Positions 1 through 8,567 of a DNA stretch of 64,000 nt are shown here, in pieces. The stretch is from assembly GCA_963701065.1 (NCBI GenBank), contig OY969558.1, positions 868,001 to 932,000 on the forward strand, in the 5' to 3' direction. The first letter of the stretch is position 1. Each line of letters begins with the position of its first letter. The notes beneath the pieces are model-generated. The model was not told the origin of the DNA. It did no database searches and saw only the letters and a program-made list of their open reading frames with translations. This DNA is from Aquirickettsiella gammari. GTDB lineage: Bacteria; Pseudomonadota; Gammaproteobacteria; Diplorickettsiales; Diplorickettsiaceae. Both the position numbers and the translations under genes were made by a program.

Positions 1-382
1 GACACAAGTTGAAGTCTCTATTTATGACCTTGATAAAACTGAGGGCAGCCCGCTTTTTTTAACCCCAACGGCTATTAAACATATAAAAAAAATACTTGCT
101 AAACAAGCAGGTAGAAAGCGTTTTCGGTTAAGTGTAAAGCGTTCGGGTTGTTCGGGTTTTGCTTACGTGGTGGATTACGTAGATAGTTTGCATCCCGAGG
201 ATTTACAATTTGCGATTAATAATGATTTAACCGCTTTTATTGATCGCGCTAGTTTTCCTATGCTGAAGGGGATTTGTATTGATTATATCCAAAATGGGCT
301 TAATGGGGCCTTGAGATTCATTAATCCGAATCAAACAGCCGTTTGTGGATGTGGTGAAAGTTTTAGTGTAGGGGAAAAATAG
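1..382 (+). CDS. IscA/SufA/ErpA-type iron-sulfur carrier (5' end missing)
   Basis: A-type Fe-S carrier of the HesB/IscA family. These proteins accept a cluster from a scaffold and pass it to apo-enzymes in the cytosol. The frame is open from base 2 to the stop at 380-382. No start is visible, so the gene begins upstream of the window; the ATG at 167 lies inside the conserved domain and is not the start. The three family cysteines are present: one in SGCSGFAY, two in VCGCGESF near the C-terminus. About 126 codons are visible. Whether it is SufA, IscA or ErpA depends on the gene to the left, so no symbol is given. HPr follows after 20 bases on the same strand. Confidence 0.9.
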   Translation, partial: TQVEVSIYDLDKTEGSPLFLTPTAIKHIKKILAKQAGRKRFRLSVKRSGCSGFAYVVDYVDSLHPEDLQFAINNDLTAFIDRASFPMLKGICIDYIQNGLNGALRFINPNQTAVCGCGESFSVGEK

Positions 383-402
383 AGGATTCACTTCCTCACT
401 AT

Positions 403-672
403 ATGATATGTAAAATTATTACGATAAATAACAAATTGGGGTTGCATGCACGTGCTTCTATGAAGTGGGTAAAAATCGCAAGATGTTTCATTAGTGAAAT
501 TACGCTAAAGTGTAATGGTAAACAAGTGGATGGTAAGAGTATTTTAGAGGTTATGGGTCTGACTGCTCGGCAAGGCAGTCCTGTTGAAGTGATAGTTCGA
601 GGAGAAGATGAGGCAGCGGCTTTAACTGTTCTAGAAAAGCTTGTCACAGACAGGTTTGGTGAAGAAGGGTGA
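403..672 (+). CDS. ptsH: HPr phosphocarrier protein
   Basis: Small phosphotransfer protein of the PTS, 89 residues, the normal HPr length. The active-site histidine lies in NNKLGLHARAS (around residue 15), and the regulatory-serine region reads DGKSILEVMGL (around residue 46). The C-terminal helix follows RGEDEAAAL. In Legionellales HPr usually belongs to a PTS with no sugar permease, so a signalling role is more likely than sugar uptake; that is inference. It follows the Fe-S carrier closely, and its TGA overlaps the GTG start of the next gene, which points to one transcript. The ribosome-binding site is weak. Confidence 0.93.
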   Translation: MICKIITINNKLGLHARASMKWVKIARCFISEITLKCNGKQVDGKSILEVMGLTARQGSPVEVIVRGEDEAAALTVLEKLVTDRFGEEG

Positions 673-1577
673 TAACACCGAAGCAAAGTCTGATTTTTCT
701 TTGTTTATTTTTCCTACCCTCTTTGAGTTTTGCAGAATTTCAATCCAATGACGAAATTGCCATACAATTGATTGCTGCGAGTAAAGATTACCCCATACAA
801 CAACGAATAAAGACACAAAGTGGTGTACTGCTCAATACACCTTACCTTGCAGGAGCGCTCGGTGAAGGTGTTAGCGGTAAATACGATCAAAATCCTTTGT
901 ATCGTTTTGATTATTTCGATTGTGAAACCTATGTTGATACCGTCATGGCATTGGTTTTAGCTAAGAATCTTACTGATTTTAGAAGTAAAATAAATCAGAT
1001 TCGTTATAAGCAAGCCAATGTAAATTTTACTCAGCGTAATCATTTCCCTAGTGCTGATTGGATTCCCAACAATAAAAAAAATGGTTTTATTCGCGAATTA
1101 ACCTATTTTATTGCCGGCCAAAAAACAAAAGTTAGCAGGGCTCAGATAAATCGTCGAAGTTGGTATCATTACTTAACGGCCGATAGGATACAAATTGCTT
1201 ATCTAACGCCTCAAGAAAAAGAATCCAGGCTAACTCAGTTAAAAAGTGAAGGTGAAACATTATATTTTAGTAAAAAAGTTAGTATTGCTTATATTCCAGT
1301 GTTTGAATTATTACGAAATCCAAAATTGAGGCAAAAAATTCCTTCGGGGAGCTTAATTTTTTTCGTCGGCCATGATACCTATTTAACCTCTCGAATAGGG
1401 ACTCCTATGAATGTATTGCATATGGGTTTTGCTATTTGGAATAAGGGCCAACTTTATTGTCGTATGGCTTCATCTAAGGCTAAAAGGGTATTAGATGTAC
1501 GCTTTCAAGATTATTTAAAAACCTATTTGCCGCTAGGTACATTAGATGGTATCAGCGTATGGGCTATCCAAGCTTAG
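669..1577 (+). CDS. Secreted DUF1460 family protein (amidase-like)
   Basis: A 302-residue protein with a signal peptide (hydrophobic stretch about residues 8-20, likely cleavage after SFA). It matches the DUF1460 family, which has an NlpC/P60-like papain fold and contains N-acetylmuramoyl-L-alanine amidases. The probable catalytic cysteine is in YFDCETYVDTVMAL (about residue 87). The probable catalytic histidine is in NVLHMGFAIW near residue 254, after GSLIFFVGHD. A role in trimming or recycling cell-wall fragments in the periplasm is likely; the exact substrate cannot be read from the sequence. The GTG start at 669 overlaps the ptsH stop by four bases, suggesting translational coupling. Confidence 0.82.
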   Translation: MITPKQSLIFLCLFFLPSLSFAEFQSNDEIAIQLIAASKDYPIQQRIKTQSGVLLNTPYLAGALGEGVSGKYDQNPLYRFDYFDCETYVDTVMALVLAKNLTDFRSKINQIRYKQANVNFTQRNHFPSADWIPNNKKNGFIRELTYFIAGQKTKVSRAQINRRSWYHYLTADRIQIAYLTPQEKESRLTQLKSEGETLYFSKKVSIAYIPVFELLRNPKLRQKIPSGSLIFFVGHDTYLTSRIGTPMNVLHMGFAIWNKGQLYCRMASSKAKRVLDVRFQDYLKTYLPLGTLDGISVWAIQA

Positions 1578-1586
1578 ACTATTAGC

Positions 1587-2945
1587 TTAAGCCGTTCCCG
1601 CTATCATCATTTCTTCTAAAAAAATCGAACCCGTTAAAATAGAACTTCGATTATTGATATCATTCCCTATCTCAACGATATTTTGATACATGTTTTTTAG
1701 ATTGCCTGCAATGGTAATTTCTTCTACAGGGTATTGTATTTTTCCGTTCTCAACCCAAAAACCAGTCGCGCCTCGTGAATAATCTCCCGTTACTAAGTTA
1801 ATTCCTTGACCCAAAACCTCGGTGACTAGCAAGCCTTTATCCATTTGCTTGATGAGATCATTGAGACTCGATTGACTTGTTTCTAACAAAATATTATGGG
1901 CTCCCCCTGCATTTCCAGTAGATTGTAAACCTAGTTTTCTTGCTGAATAACTGCTCAGTAAATAACCGGATAAAATACCTTCCGAAACTAAAGGACGATC
2001 ATACGTACGGACGCCTTCAGCGTCAAAAGGAGCACTTCCTAGTCCTCTAAGTAAATGGGGCCTTTCGTATATGGAAATTTTTTTAGCAAAAACGGCTTTA
2101 CCCACCTGATCTATTAAAAAGGATGCTTTACGATAAATATTTCCTCCTGAGATGGCTTCAAGAAAAGTTTTGATCAAACGGCTTGCGATTTCTGCATGAA
2201 AGATTACTGGCGCTTGACAAGTCGGTAAACGTTTTGCGCTTAGACGTTTAAGGGTTTTATCAGCTGCTTCCCGCGCTAATTTTTCAATAGCTTGCAATTG
2301 ATTTGGATCGCGACTGATTGTATAGCTTCCGTCACGCTGCATACCCATCTTATCTTTTGCGATTAGACCGCAGGAAATTGTATGGATTGAACTGGGATAT
2401 CCGGCTAAAAATCCATTGCTGTTGGCATAAAGGGTGATATCTTGATGAGTAGATAAGCTAACTCCTTCAGAAAGACTTAGCCGGTGGTCTGTTGCCAACG
2501 CATTAGCTTCACATTCCTTGCTTAGTGCGATAGCATTTTGTGGGTCTATTGACCAAGGATGGTAAAGATCTAAATCAGGAGGTGTTTTTTCTAATAAATT
2601 GGGGTCAGCTAGGCCCGTAAAAGGGTCTTTGCTAGTGAAGCGTGCAATGTGACAAGCCGCTTCAACAGTGCTCTTAAGGGCTTTAGGGCTAAAATCAGAG
2701 GTGCTCGCCGAACCTTTTTGCTGGCCAAAATAAACATTTATTTCCAAGCGTTTATTACGATTATGTTCAATAGTTTCAACTTCTTGCATGCGAACGCTAA
2801 CCGAAAAGCCCGTATCATGGCTTAGGCTGGCCTCAACTTGACTAGCGCCTTGTTTTTTTGCGATATCTATTAGGTCCGTTAGCAAGCCTTTATAATCTGC
2901 TTGCTTATTTACAAGCTCAAGGGGATGCGCTATCGATGTAGGCAT
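1587..2945 (-). CDS. pmbA: PmbA/TldE metalloprotease subunit
   Basis: TldE (PmbA) subunit of the TldD-TldE protease, which processes peptides such as microcins and unfolded CcdA in the cytosol. It has 452 residues, close to E. coli PmbA (450). Family blocks are visible: the N-terminal region with VETIEHNRNKRLEI, SGGNIYRKASFL in the middle, and the Gly-rich C-terminal part ending in LTGSIFLEEMMIAG. As expected for TldE it has no HExxxH zinc motif; the catalytic partner TldD would be encoded elsewhere. The gene converges with the DUF1460 gene (9-base gap) and is divergent from yibN. Confidence 0.95.
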   Translation of the reverse strand: MPTSIAHPLELVNKQADYKGLLTDLIDIAKKQGASQVEASLSHDTGFSVSVRMQEVETIEHNRNKRLEINVYFGQQKGSASTSDFSPKALKSTVEAACHIARFTSKDPFTGLADPNLLEKTPPDLDLYHPWSIDPQNAIALSKECEANALATDHRLSLSEGVSLSTHQDITLYANSNGFLAGYPSSIHTISCGLIAKDKMGMQRDGSYTISRDPNQLQAIEKLAREAADKTLKRLSAKRLPTCQAPVIFHAEIASRLIKTFLEAISGGNIYRKASFLIDQVGKAVFAKKISIYERPHLLRGLGSAPFDAEGVRTYDRPLVSEGILSGYLLSSYSARKLGLQSTGNAGGAHNILLETSQSSLNDLIKQMDKGLLVTEVLGQGINLVTGDYSRGATGFWVENGKIQYPVEEITIAGNLKNMYQNIVEIGNDINNRSSILTGSIFLEEMMIAGTA

Positions 2946-3063
2946 AAATCAAGTTACTCTGTATATTAAAATGTAACAGAGTATAGCGATGCGATATAAA
3001 TTTCGCTAGACTGTCTCTTTATTTCCAGCGTAGACAAGCACTTTATTTTTAGGTTGAAGAAAA

Positions 3064-3489
3064 ATGCAGCAATTTATCGAATTTAGTTTACGTCATTGGG
3101 AGCTTTGGCTGGCTTTCTTTTTAATTTTGTTTTTATTACTGACATTTGAATTGCATGCTAGGTTAACAGGTACTTTACCGTTATCCGTGCAACAAGCTAT
3201 TTTTTTGATTAATCGAGAAGATGCGATTTTCCTGGATGTTCGTGATACTAGTGGCTTTCAAAAAGGCCATATTGCCAATTCCATTAATATACCTTTCTCT
3301 GAGTTTAAAAATAAACTGAGTGCGCTTGACTCATATCGGGAAAGGCCTATTATCATTAACTATAGCCAGGGGCAATCTCATCATAAAATTGGTAGATACT
3401 TGAAAAAGGCAGGATTTTTGAAGTGCTATCACCTTAAGGGTGGATTTGCTAGTTGGCAGAATGCCGCCTTACCATTGGTTAAGCGCTAA
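3064..3489 (+). CDS. yibN: Membrane-anchored rhodanese-like protein (YibN type)
   Basis: A 141-residue protein with one N-terminal membrane segment (about residues 12-30) followed by a cytosolic rhodanese domain. FLDVRDTSGFQKGHIANS and HLKGGFASWQ are the typical rhodanese ends. The loop that normally carries the catalytic cysteine (C-x-x-G-x-x-S) reads NYSQGQSHHK, so the cysteine appears to be replaced by tyrosine and sulfur transfer is doubtful. The order yibN-grxC-secB matches E. coli, which supports the assignment. The coding end is followed after 28 bases by grxC. Confidence 0.87.
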   Translation: MQQFIEFSLRHWELWLAFFLILFLLLTFELHARLTGTLPLSVQQAIFLINREDAIFLDVRDTSGFQKGHIANSINIPFSEFKNKLSALDSYRERPIIINYSQGQSHHKIGRYLKKAGFLKCYHLKGGFASWQNAALPLVKR

Positions 3490-3517
3490 ATTTTTTGGTA
3501 ACGATAAAAGAGGTTTT

Positions 3518-3787
3518 ATGCAAAAAATAGTAATATATACAACCGCAACCTGTCCTTCTTGCATAGGTGCTAAAAAATTGCTAGACAGAAAAAAACTTAA
3601 ATATAGTGAAATTGCTGTGGATAAAGATCCCGCTAAGCGGGAAGAAATGATAGAGTTAAGTGGACGGCGTAGCGTGCCACAAATATTTATTAATGATAAA
3701 CCCATCGGAGGATTTGATGATTTATCTGCATTGGATCGCTCTGGTAAATTAGATTCCTTACTATTGAAAAATGAGAGTAATTCATGA
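3518..3787 (+). CDS. grxC: Glutaredoxin 3 (GrxC)
   Basis: Glutaredoxin that reduces disulfides or glutathionylated proteins using glutathione. The ATG at 3518 gives 89 residues and has AAAGAGG upstream; a longer reading frame from 3440 would overlap yibN and is unlikely. The active site is TCPSC (residues about 11-15), a CPSC variant of the usual CPYC. The cis-proline loop RSVPQIF and the GGFDDL glutathione-binding motif are both present. Its stop overlaps the secB start in an ATGA. Confidence 0.95.
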   Translation: MQKIVIYTTATCPSCIGAKKLLDRKKLKYSEIAVDKDPAKREEMIELSGRRSVPQIFINDKPIGGFDDLSALDRSGKLDSLLLKNESNS

Positions 3788-4284
3788 TGAACGAGCAAAG
3801 CAAACCAGGGTCTCAGCCCGAATTTATTATTCAACGTATCTATGTAAAAGATCTATCTTTAGAGGCGCCTCATTCCCCGCAAGCTTTTCAAGAGGAATGG
3901 CAGCCTGAGTTAAATCTGCAGTTTACTATGAATACCAGGGATGTAGGTGAGAACAATCATGAGGTGGTTTTGCAAATCACGATAACAGCCAAATCAAAGG
4001 AAAAGACTTTGTTCTTAGTCGAAGTAAAGCAAGCCGGCCTTTTTACCTTAAAAGGCTTTACTGAACAACAAAATCATCAAGTGATGAGTATAACCTGCCC
4101 TACCATCTTATTTCCCTATGCACGAGAAGCCGTTTCAGATCTTGTCGGTCGAGCGGGTTTCCCACCACTTTATTTAACCCCAGTTAACTTTGAGGCTTTA
4201 TACGCCCAACAACTACAAGAACAAAAAAATGAAGGAGATAGTGGTAAAAAAGAAAATTCATCGAATTCTATTATAACTCATTAA
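3784..4284 (+). CDS. secB: Protein-export chaperone SecB
   Basis: Tetrameric cytosolic chaperone that keeps preproteins unfolded and hands them to SecA. It has 166 residues against 155 in E. coli. The family strands FIIQRIYVKDLSLEAPHSP and FPYAREAVSDLVGRAGFPP are clear. The C-terminal tail is polar and Lys/Ser/Asn-rich. Translation is coupled to grxC by a four-base overlap. In E. coli gpsA follows secB; here coaE takes that place. The gene contains an inverted repeat around 4038-4057 (GCCTTTT with its complement), probably incidental. Confidence 0.96.
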   Translation: MMNEQSKPGSQPEFIIQRIYVKDLSLEAPHSPQAFQEEWQPELNLQFTMNTRDVGENNHEVVLQITITAKSKEKTLFLVEVKQAGLFTLKGFTEQQNHQVMSITCPTILFPYAREAVSDLVGRAGFPPLYLTPVNFEALYAQQLQEQKNEGDSGKKENSSNSIITH

Positions 4285-4296
4285 CATTTATTAGGT

Positions 4297-4974
4297 GTGT
4301 TTACTGTAGCGTTAACAGGTGGAATCGCCAGTGGCAAGTCGACTGTAGCGCGTTGTTTTTCTGGGTTAGGTGTAAGCGTTATTGATGCGGATCAGATTTC
4401 CCGCGAACTTATCGATAATATCCCGGAAATAAGCCTACAGTTGGCTGCGCGCTTTGGAAGCTCGATTTTTAAAGAAAATAAATCCTTGGATCGTGCGGCG
4501 TTGCGTGCCATTATTTTTGCTAATCCGAAGGATCGCTATTGGCTAGAGCGGTTATTACACCCATTAATTTATCGAGAAATACAGCGACGTATTCAAAATG
4601 CTTCAGGGCTTTACTGTCTTGTGGTAATTCCGCTGTTATTGGAGGGCGGTACCTCTGTTTTGCTTAAAAAAAAACCTGTTGCGGATAATTATATCAAATT
4701 AGATCGTATTTTATTAGTTAGCACTTCAAAAGAGTTACAAACTCAGCGTGCATATGAGCGGGATCATCTGCAAAGACCTCAGATTGATGCGATTTTAGCG
4801 GCGCAAATATCGTCTGTGGAAAGTCTAAAGCAAGCAGACGATATTATTTATAATCAATCTAATTTACAAAGTTTGCATCAAGCAAGCAAAGCATTACATG
4901 CACAATATTTATCTTACCTGAAAACTCCCCTTGAAGAACCGGCATTTCTTGGTTATTATCTTGCCTTCAAATAG
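4297..4974 (+). CDS. coaE: Dephospho-CoA kinase
   Basis: Last step of coenzyme A synthesis: phosphorylates the 3'-OH of dephospho-CoA ribose with ATP. The P-loop GGIASGKST lies at residues 8-16, followed by the CoaE motif VIDADQISREL. HPLIYREIQRR and VVIPLLLEGG are the substrate-binding and lid region. Length is 225 residues (E. coli 206), with a short unconserved C-terminal extension. A GTG start at 4297, 12 bases after secB, fits the family N-terminus. It is probably the last gene of the yibN-grxC-secB transcript. Confidence 0.95.
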   Translation: MFTVALTGGIASGKSTVARCFSGLGVSVIDADQISRELIDNIPEISLQLAARFGSSIFKENKSLDRAALRAIIFANPKDRYWLERLLHPLIYREIQRRIQNASGLYCLVVIPLLLEGGTSVLLKKKPVADNYIKLDRILLVSTSKELQTQRAYERDHLQRPQIDAILAAQISSVESLKQADDIIYNQSNLQSLHQASKALHAQYLSYLKTPLEEPAFLGYYLAFK

Positions 4975-4982
4975 GAATGATT

Positions 4983-5012
4983 CTTAATATTATTTAATAT
5001 TTATTTAAGTTT
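4983..5012 (+). promoter_or_regulatory. PmrA-box-like YTTAAK direct repeats
   Basis: Three copies of a YTTAAK half-site start at 4983 (CTTAAT), 4993 (TTTAAT) and 5004 (TTTAAG). The last two are separated by exactly five bases, the YTTAAK-N5-YTTAAK layout known for PmrA response-regulator sites. They lie about 150 bases upstream of the ATG of the unknown membrane protein. In Coxiella and Legionella PmrA controls secretion-system and effector genes. The match is seen directly; its function is inferred, and AT-rich DNA can give such matches by chance. Confidence 0.4.
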
Positions 5013-5156
5013 ATGTAATTATACTTTCCTAATTGCCATTATAAATCTGCCACCTAGGTATTAATTGATTAACGCGCGAACGGATTGCTTTATTTTAAGC
5101 TTTGCATCTAATCCTTGTGAACGCTTACATCAACATTGTGTTAATGAGAGGTCCCT

Positions 5157-7100
5157 ATGCGTTTAAAAAAAACTAAAGCATTGCGCTATGTAGTCGCTAC
5201 ATTTTTAACAATGGGTACCGTTCTTTCTGTCGGCTTCTTAAGTTTTTCAGGATTGTGGATTATCTATCCTTATGTGATACCTGCTGTATTGGCTTTTTTC
5301 CTTGCGGGCATTATTGAAGGTAAGGTTTATGGAACGAGTATTTTTAAAGGCTTAGGAAGACTAAAATTATTGACTGCTAATGCACAAAAACACTTATTCT
5401 TTATCGAGTTAAATAAATTTGTAAGTCATAAAGAAAGCCAAAATGAAAGTTGGTTCAATAATCAATGTAACTCTTTAAAAGATTATTGGGTTAAAAGAGA
5501 AAAATATAAATCCTTGAAGAAAGATCTTCAGGCCGATAAAAACGTATTGAAAGACGCTAAGGAAGCACTAGATCAAACAAAAAATTCGTTGTATCAGCAA
5601 GTTAGAGGGCAAGTTAGAGGAAATAACATTTCTGATGAAAAATTGAACAAGCTTGGTAAGCCTCTGCTTAAATCAGCCAAACACAGCGCGTGGTTTTTAC
5701 GTTTTTTTTGGATAGTCAGTCTTTCAGTGGGGGTTGTGTCCGGTTTTGCGACCGCTTTTGCGGTAAATGAAGCTATAACCATTGGTTTAGCTTTGTCACT
5801 ATCGGCGACAGCCTTATCGGCCATTATATGGCCAGTGGCTATCTTTGCGGCTATAGGGGCAACTTTTTTACTCTACTATATCATCACCGATATTGTGAAA
5901 AATGATACGGTTGAAAAGGCGGTTAGTAAGGTTTGCGAATTATTTAAGCGCAAAGAAGATGAAAATAAAAAAGAACCCCTGGCCGCTTATGTAATACGTT
6001 TAATAGCCTTATCTTTAGTGGCCGTGGGAATTACAGCTATAACCGTATTTGCTACCGCCGCTTCTGCAGGTACTTGCTGGATTATTATGCGGCAAGGAAT
6101 AAATTTGTTATTGCCTAAATTACCTATTTTTTTCGCTTATTGCACAAGCGCCATTTTAATACCTATTGGCTTCACAACGGATTTAATTTATGGATTTAGT
6201 ACAACTTTATTAACCATTAATAACTGTAAAGGGATGTTTGTTGCTATTTTTCGAGTGATTCAGAATCCTTTGGAAAAATTTAAATCTTTTATTAAAACGC
6301 AGTTAGCTAGTGTGAAAGACGAAAGTTGGGGACAATTCTTTAATCCTTTTCGCTTAATAGCTAAGCTAGTTATTTTGCCCTTGCAAGCACTTGTTTTTAT
6401 AGGTCATTTAATTAGTATAGGTTTGACGACCGATCGTTTTTTTAGTGTGCCACCTTCGCTTGTTGCAATCTTCTGCGCAATATCAGAAGGTCTACAAGAT
6501 CTTAGTTTTTTTACCACCGAAGAGGATGATCACAGCCATGATGATCATGATCACGGCAATTTATTACAACTTCCTTTGCAAGTGATACTCTCACCACTAC
6601 TTTTAATAGCAGGTATTCATTATTGGGCTTTTAACAAATGTGCCAGCGGAAATAAACTTAATTTTTTTGAGGCGATAACACAGAGCTTTGGATTGCCATT
6701 ATTAAATATAGTTTTTTTTCCTTTGCTGCTACCGAGTGCTATTTGGCATTGGACTTTTAAAAAAGCAGGAAATAACTTAACTTTTTATGCGTCTGTTAAG
6801 AAAAGTTTTGACGTGCATAGCCATGCCGATCCTTCTGAAGCGTCAGTATCGGAATCCGAATTATCTTCTACTACACCACAAGAACAGACGTTAAGTAATG
6901 GTAATATAACCCTCAATAAATTAGCTCAAAACATAGTAATTACTAAAAAAGTAAGTACAAGTAATGGATACGTTAATAGCGGTATGGCAGGAGCGTCTGA
7001 AAATAAGAAAAATAACTCGTGCACGTTCTTCAGTAATAGTTCTACAGGGAGCGAGAGCTCAAAAAGTATAACGGCAGTTAATTTACAGCGCGCCGCTTAG
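5157..7100 (+). CDS. Large multi-pass membrane protein of unknown function
   Basis: I do not recognise this 647-residue protein. Two membrane segments lie near the N-terminus (about residues 10-53). A charged, Lys-rich region with coiled-coil character follows (about 110-150), then a long run of hydrophobic segments between about 175 and 555. A His/Asp-rich loop (DDHSHDDHDHG, about residues 457-467) could bind metal. The last 90 residues are polar, Ser/Thr/Asn-rich and look soluble. The start has a good GAGAGG site. The 3' end overlaps the 3' end of tolC by 23 bases. Candidate roles are an accessory membrane protein or a secreted effector; the PmrA-like repeats upstream favour the latter only weakly. 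Confidence 0.75.
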   Translation: MRLKKTKALRYVVATFLTMGTVLSVGFLSFSGLWIIYPYVIPAVLAFFLAGIIEGKVYGTSIFKGLGRLKLLTANAQKHLFFIELNKFVSHKESQNESWFNNQCNSLKDYWVKREKYKSLKKDLQADKNVLKDAKEALDQTKNSLYQQVRGQVRGNNISDEKLNKLGKPLLKSAKHSAWFLRFFWIVSLSVGVVSGFATAFAVNEAITIGLALSLSATALSAIIWPVAIFAAIGATFLLYYIITDIVKNDTVEKAVSKVCELFKRKEDENKKEPLAAYVIRLIALSLVAVGITAITVFATAASAGTCWIIMRQGINLLLPKLPIFFAYCTSAILIPIGFTTDLIYGFSTTLLTINNCKGMFVAIFRVIQNPLEKFKSFIKTQLASVKDESWGQFFNPFRLIAKLVILPLQALVFIGHLISIGLTTDRFFSVPPSLVAIFCAISEGLQDLSFFTTEEDDHSHDDHDHGNLLQLPLQVILSPLLLIAGIHYWAFNKCASGNKLNFFEAITQSFGLPLLNIVFFPLLLPSAIWHWTFKKAGNNLTFYASVKKSFDVHSHADPSEASVSESELSSTTPQEQTLSNGNITLNKLAQNIVITKKVSTSNGYVNSGMAGASENKKNNSCTFFSNSSTGSESSKSITAVNLQRAA

Positions 7101-8478
7101 AGTTGTTAAGCCATTGATTAATTTGCACTAAATCATCAGGCTTTAAAGTGCCAGCTGCTTGTTTCAGTAATAAGCTATCCAATATATAGTTATATTGATC
7201 ACCGGCCGCATTACGTTTGGCGTCATAAAGGTTTTCTTGTGCAAGCAGTACATCGACGATAGTGCGAGTTCCTGCTTTATAGCTTGCTTGGCTACTATCC
7301 AATGAAAGTTGCGCTGATTGAATAGCTTGACGTTCGGCTTTGATTTTACTGATATCGGCCAGTACATCATTATATTTTTGTCGGGTATTGACGATGAGCG
7401 CGCGATAGTCGTTATCTAAATTGGCACTAGCCGTTTGAAAATCATATCCTGCTTGGCGGGTTTTGGATAAAACAGCGCCGCCCGAAAAGAGAGGAACCTC
7501 TAATTCCAGACTTAAAGTGCCGCCATTTTTATTAGGATTGATAAAATTGTTATTAGCCGCGTTATTTTTTCCATAATTACCGACTAAGCTGAGGCTTGGT
7601 ACATGCCCAGAAGCTTGCATTTTAATATTTTCGCGAGCTATCTCAACACCATATCGAGCGGCCATGAGATTAAGGTTATAAGTCGTGGCGGTATCTACCC
7701 AACGTTCAATATTATTGGGCTGAGGTGATTGTAAGGGTATGTTTGTTTTAAAGCGCGCTAAATTGGAGTAGGTTTGTCCGGTTAATTGACGTAGCGCCTC
7801 TTGGTTATTACGCAAGGTATTTTCCGCGCTAATTTCAGTGGCTAAAGACTTATCATAAGCGGCTTTAGCCTCATAGACAGTGGTTAATGCATCTAAGCCC
7901 ACTTGGACACGTTGTTGCGCTTGATTTAATTGTTTGCTATTAGCGGCTTTTTCCGCGCGCGCCAATTCGAGATTATCTTGTGCAGATAAAACTTTAAAAT
8001 AGGCGTTAGCAACACGAAAAATCAAATCTTGTGCGGCGGTGGCTAATGACGCATCAGCTTGCCTACCCGTGTTGTTGGCTTGTTTAACAGCGAGCCAATC
8101 GTTTAGATTGATTAACGGCTGCTTTATGGAAATAGTGTAACCCTGCGATTGAAAATTACTCATTCCAGGAGACTGTGTAGCAGGAGGGGTAAAGGATGAG
8201 CTTATATTTTGATAATTACTAGAAAGATTCGCTTGAGCTGAGATATTAGGTAACAAGGCCGCTACACTCTGTGGTATGGCTTCACGTTTGGATAATCGTG
8301 TAGAGATAGCGGCCTGATAGATAGTATCGTTTGCTAAAGCGTCTTGATAGATATCGAGTAAATTTGCTGTAAACGCAGGCGTAAGTGGCGCAAAAAACAA
8401 ACAAATCCCGAGTAGAATTCTAGGGTAAACAGTAAATTGCTGAGCCTGTTTATAGCTAAAAAAGCCAAGAATACACAT
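7078..8478 (-). CDS. tolC: TolC-family outer-membrane efflux protein
   Basis: Outer-membrane channel for type I secretion and multidrug efflux. It has 466 residues with an N-terminal signal sequence ending near PAFTA. The first mature residues, NLLDIYQDALANDTIYQAA, match TolC. Two internally repeated OEP domains with long helices follow (for example DLIFRVANAYFKVLSAQDNLELARAEK and its second-half counterpart DFQTASANLDNDYRALIVNTRQKY). It is transcribed divergently from nudF, as in E. coli, where parE lies in the same block. Its 3' end overlaps the convergent unknown membrane protein gene by 23 bases. Confidence 0.95.
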   Translation of the reverse strand: MCILGFFSYKQAQQFTVYPRILLGICLFFAPLTPAFTANLLDIYQDALANDTIYQAAISTRLSKREAIPQSVAALLPNISAQANLSSNYQNISSSFTPPATQSPGMSNFQSQGYTISIKQPLINLNDWLAVKQANNTGRQADASLATAAQDLIFRVANAYFKVLSAQDNLELARAEKAANSKQLNQAQQRVQVGLDALTTVYEAKAAYDKSLATEISAENTLRNNQEALRQLTGQTYSNLARFKTNIPLQSPQPNNIERWVDTATTYNLNLMAARYGVEIARENIKMQASGHVPSLSLVGNYGKNNAANNNFINPNKNGGTLSLELEVPLFSGGAVLSKTRQAGYDFQTASANLDNDYRALIVNTRQKYNDVLADISKIKAERQAIQSAQLSLDSSQASYKAGTRTIVDVLLAQENLYDAKRNAAGDQYNYILDSLLLKQAAGTLKPDDLVQINQWLNNSKRRAVN

Positions 8479-8567
8479 TATTTTTTTTATATTAAAATGC
8501 TAAGACCTAGATTTTCCAGGTAAAAGCCTGGATATTATGCCAGGTTTCATTGTTGAGAAATAGTACT

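Noticed and set aside
399..686. Minus-strand frame opposite ptsH
   Set aside because: ptsH on the other strand is clearly the real gene.
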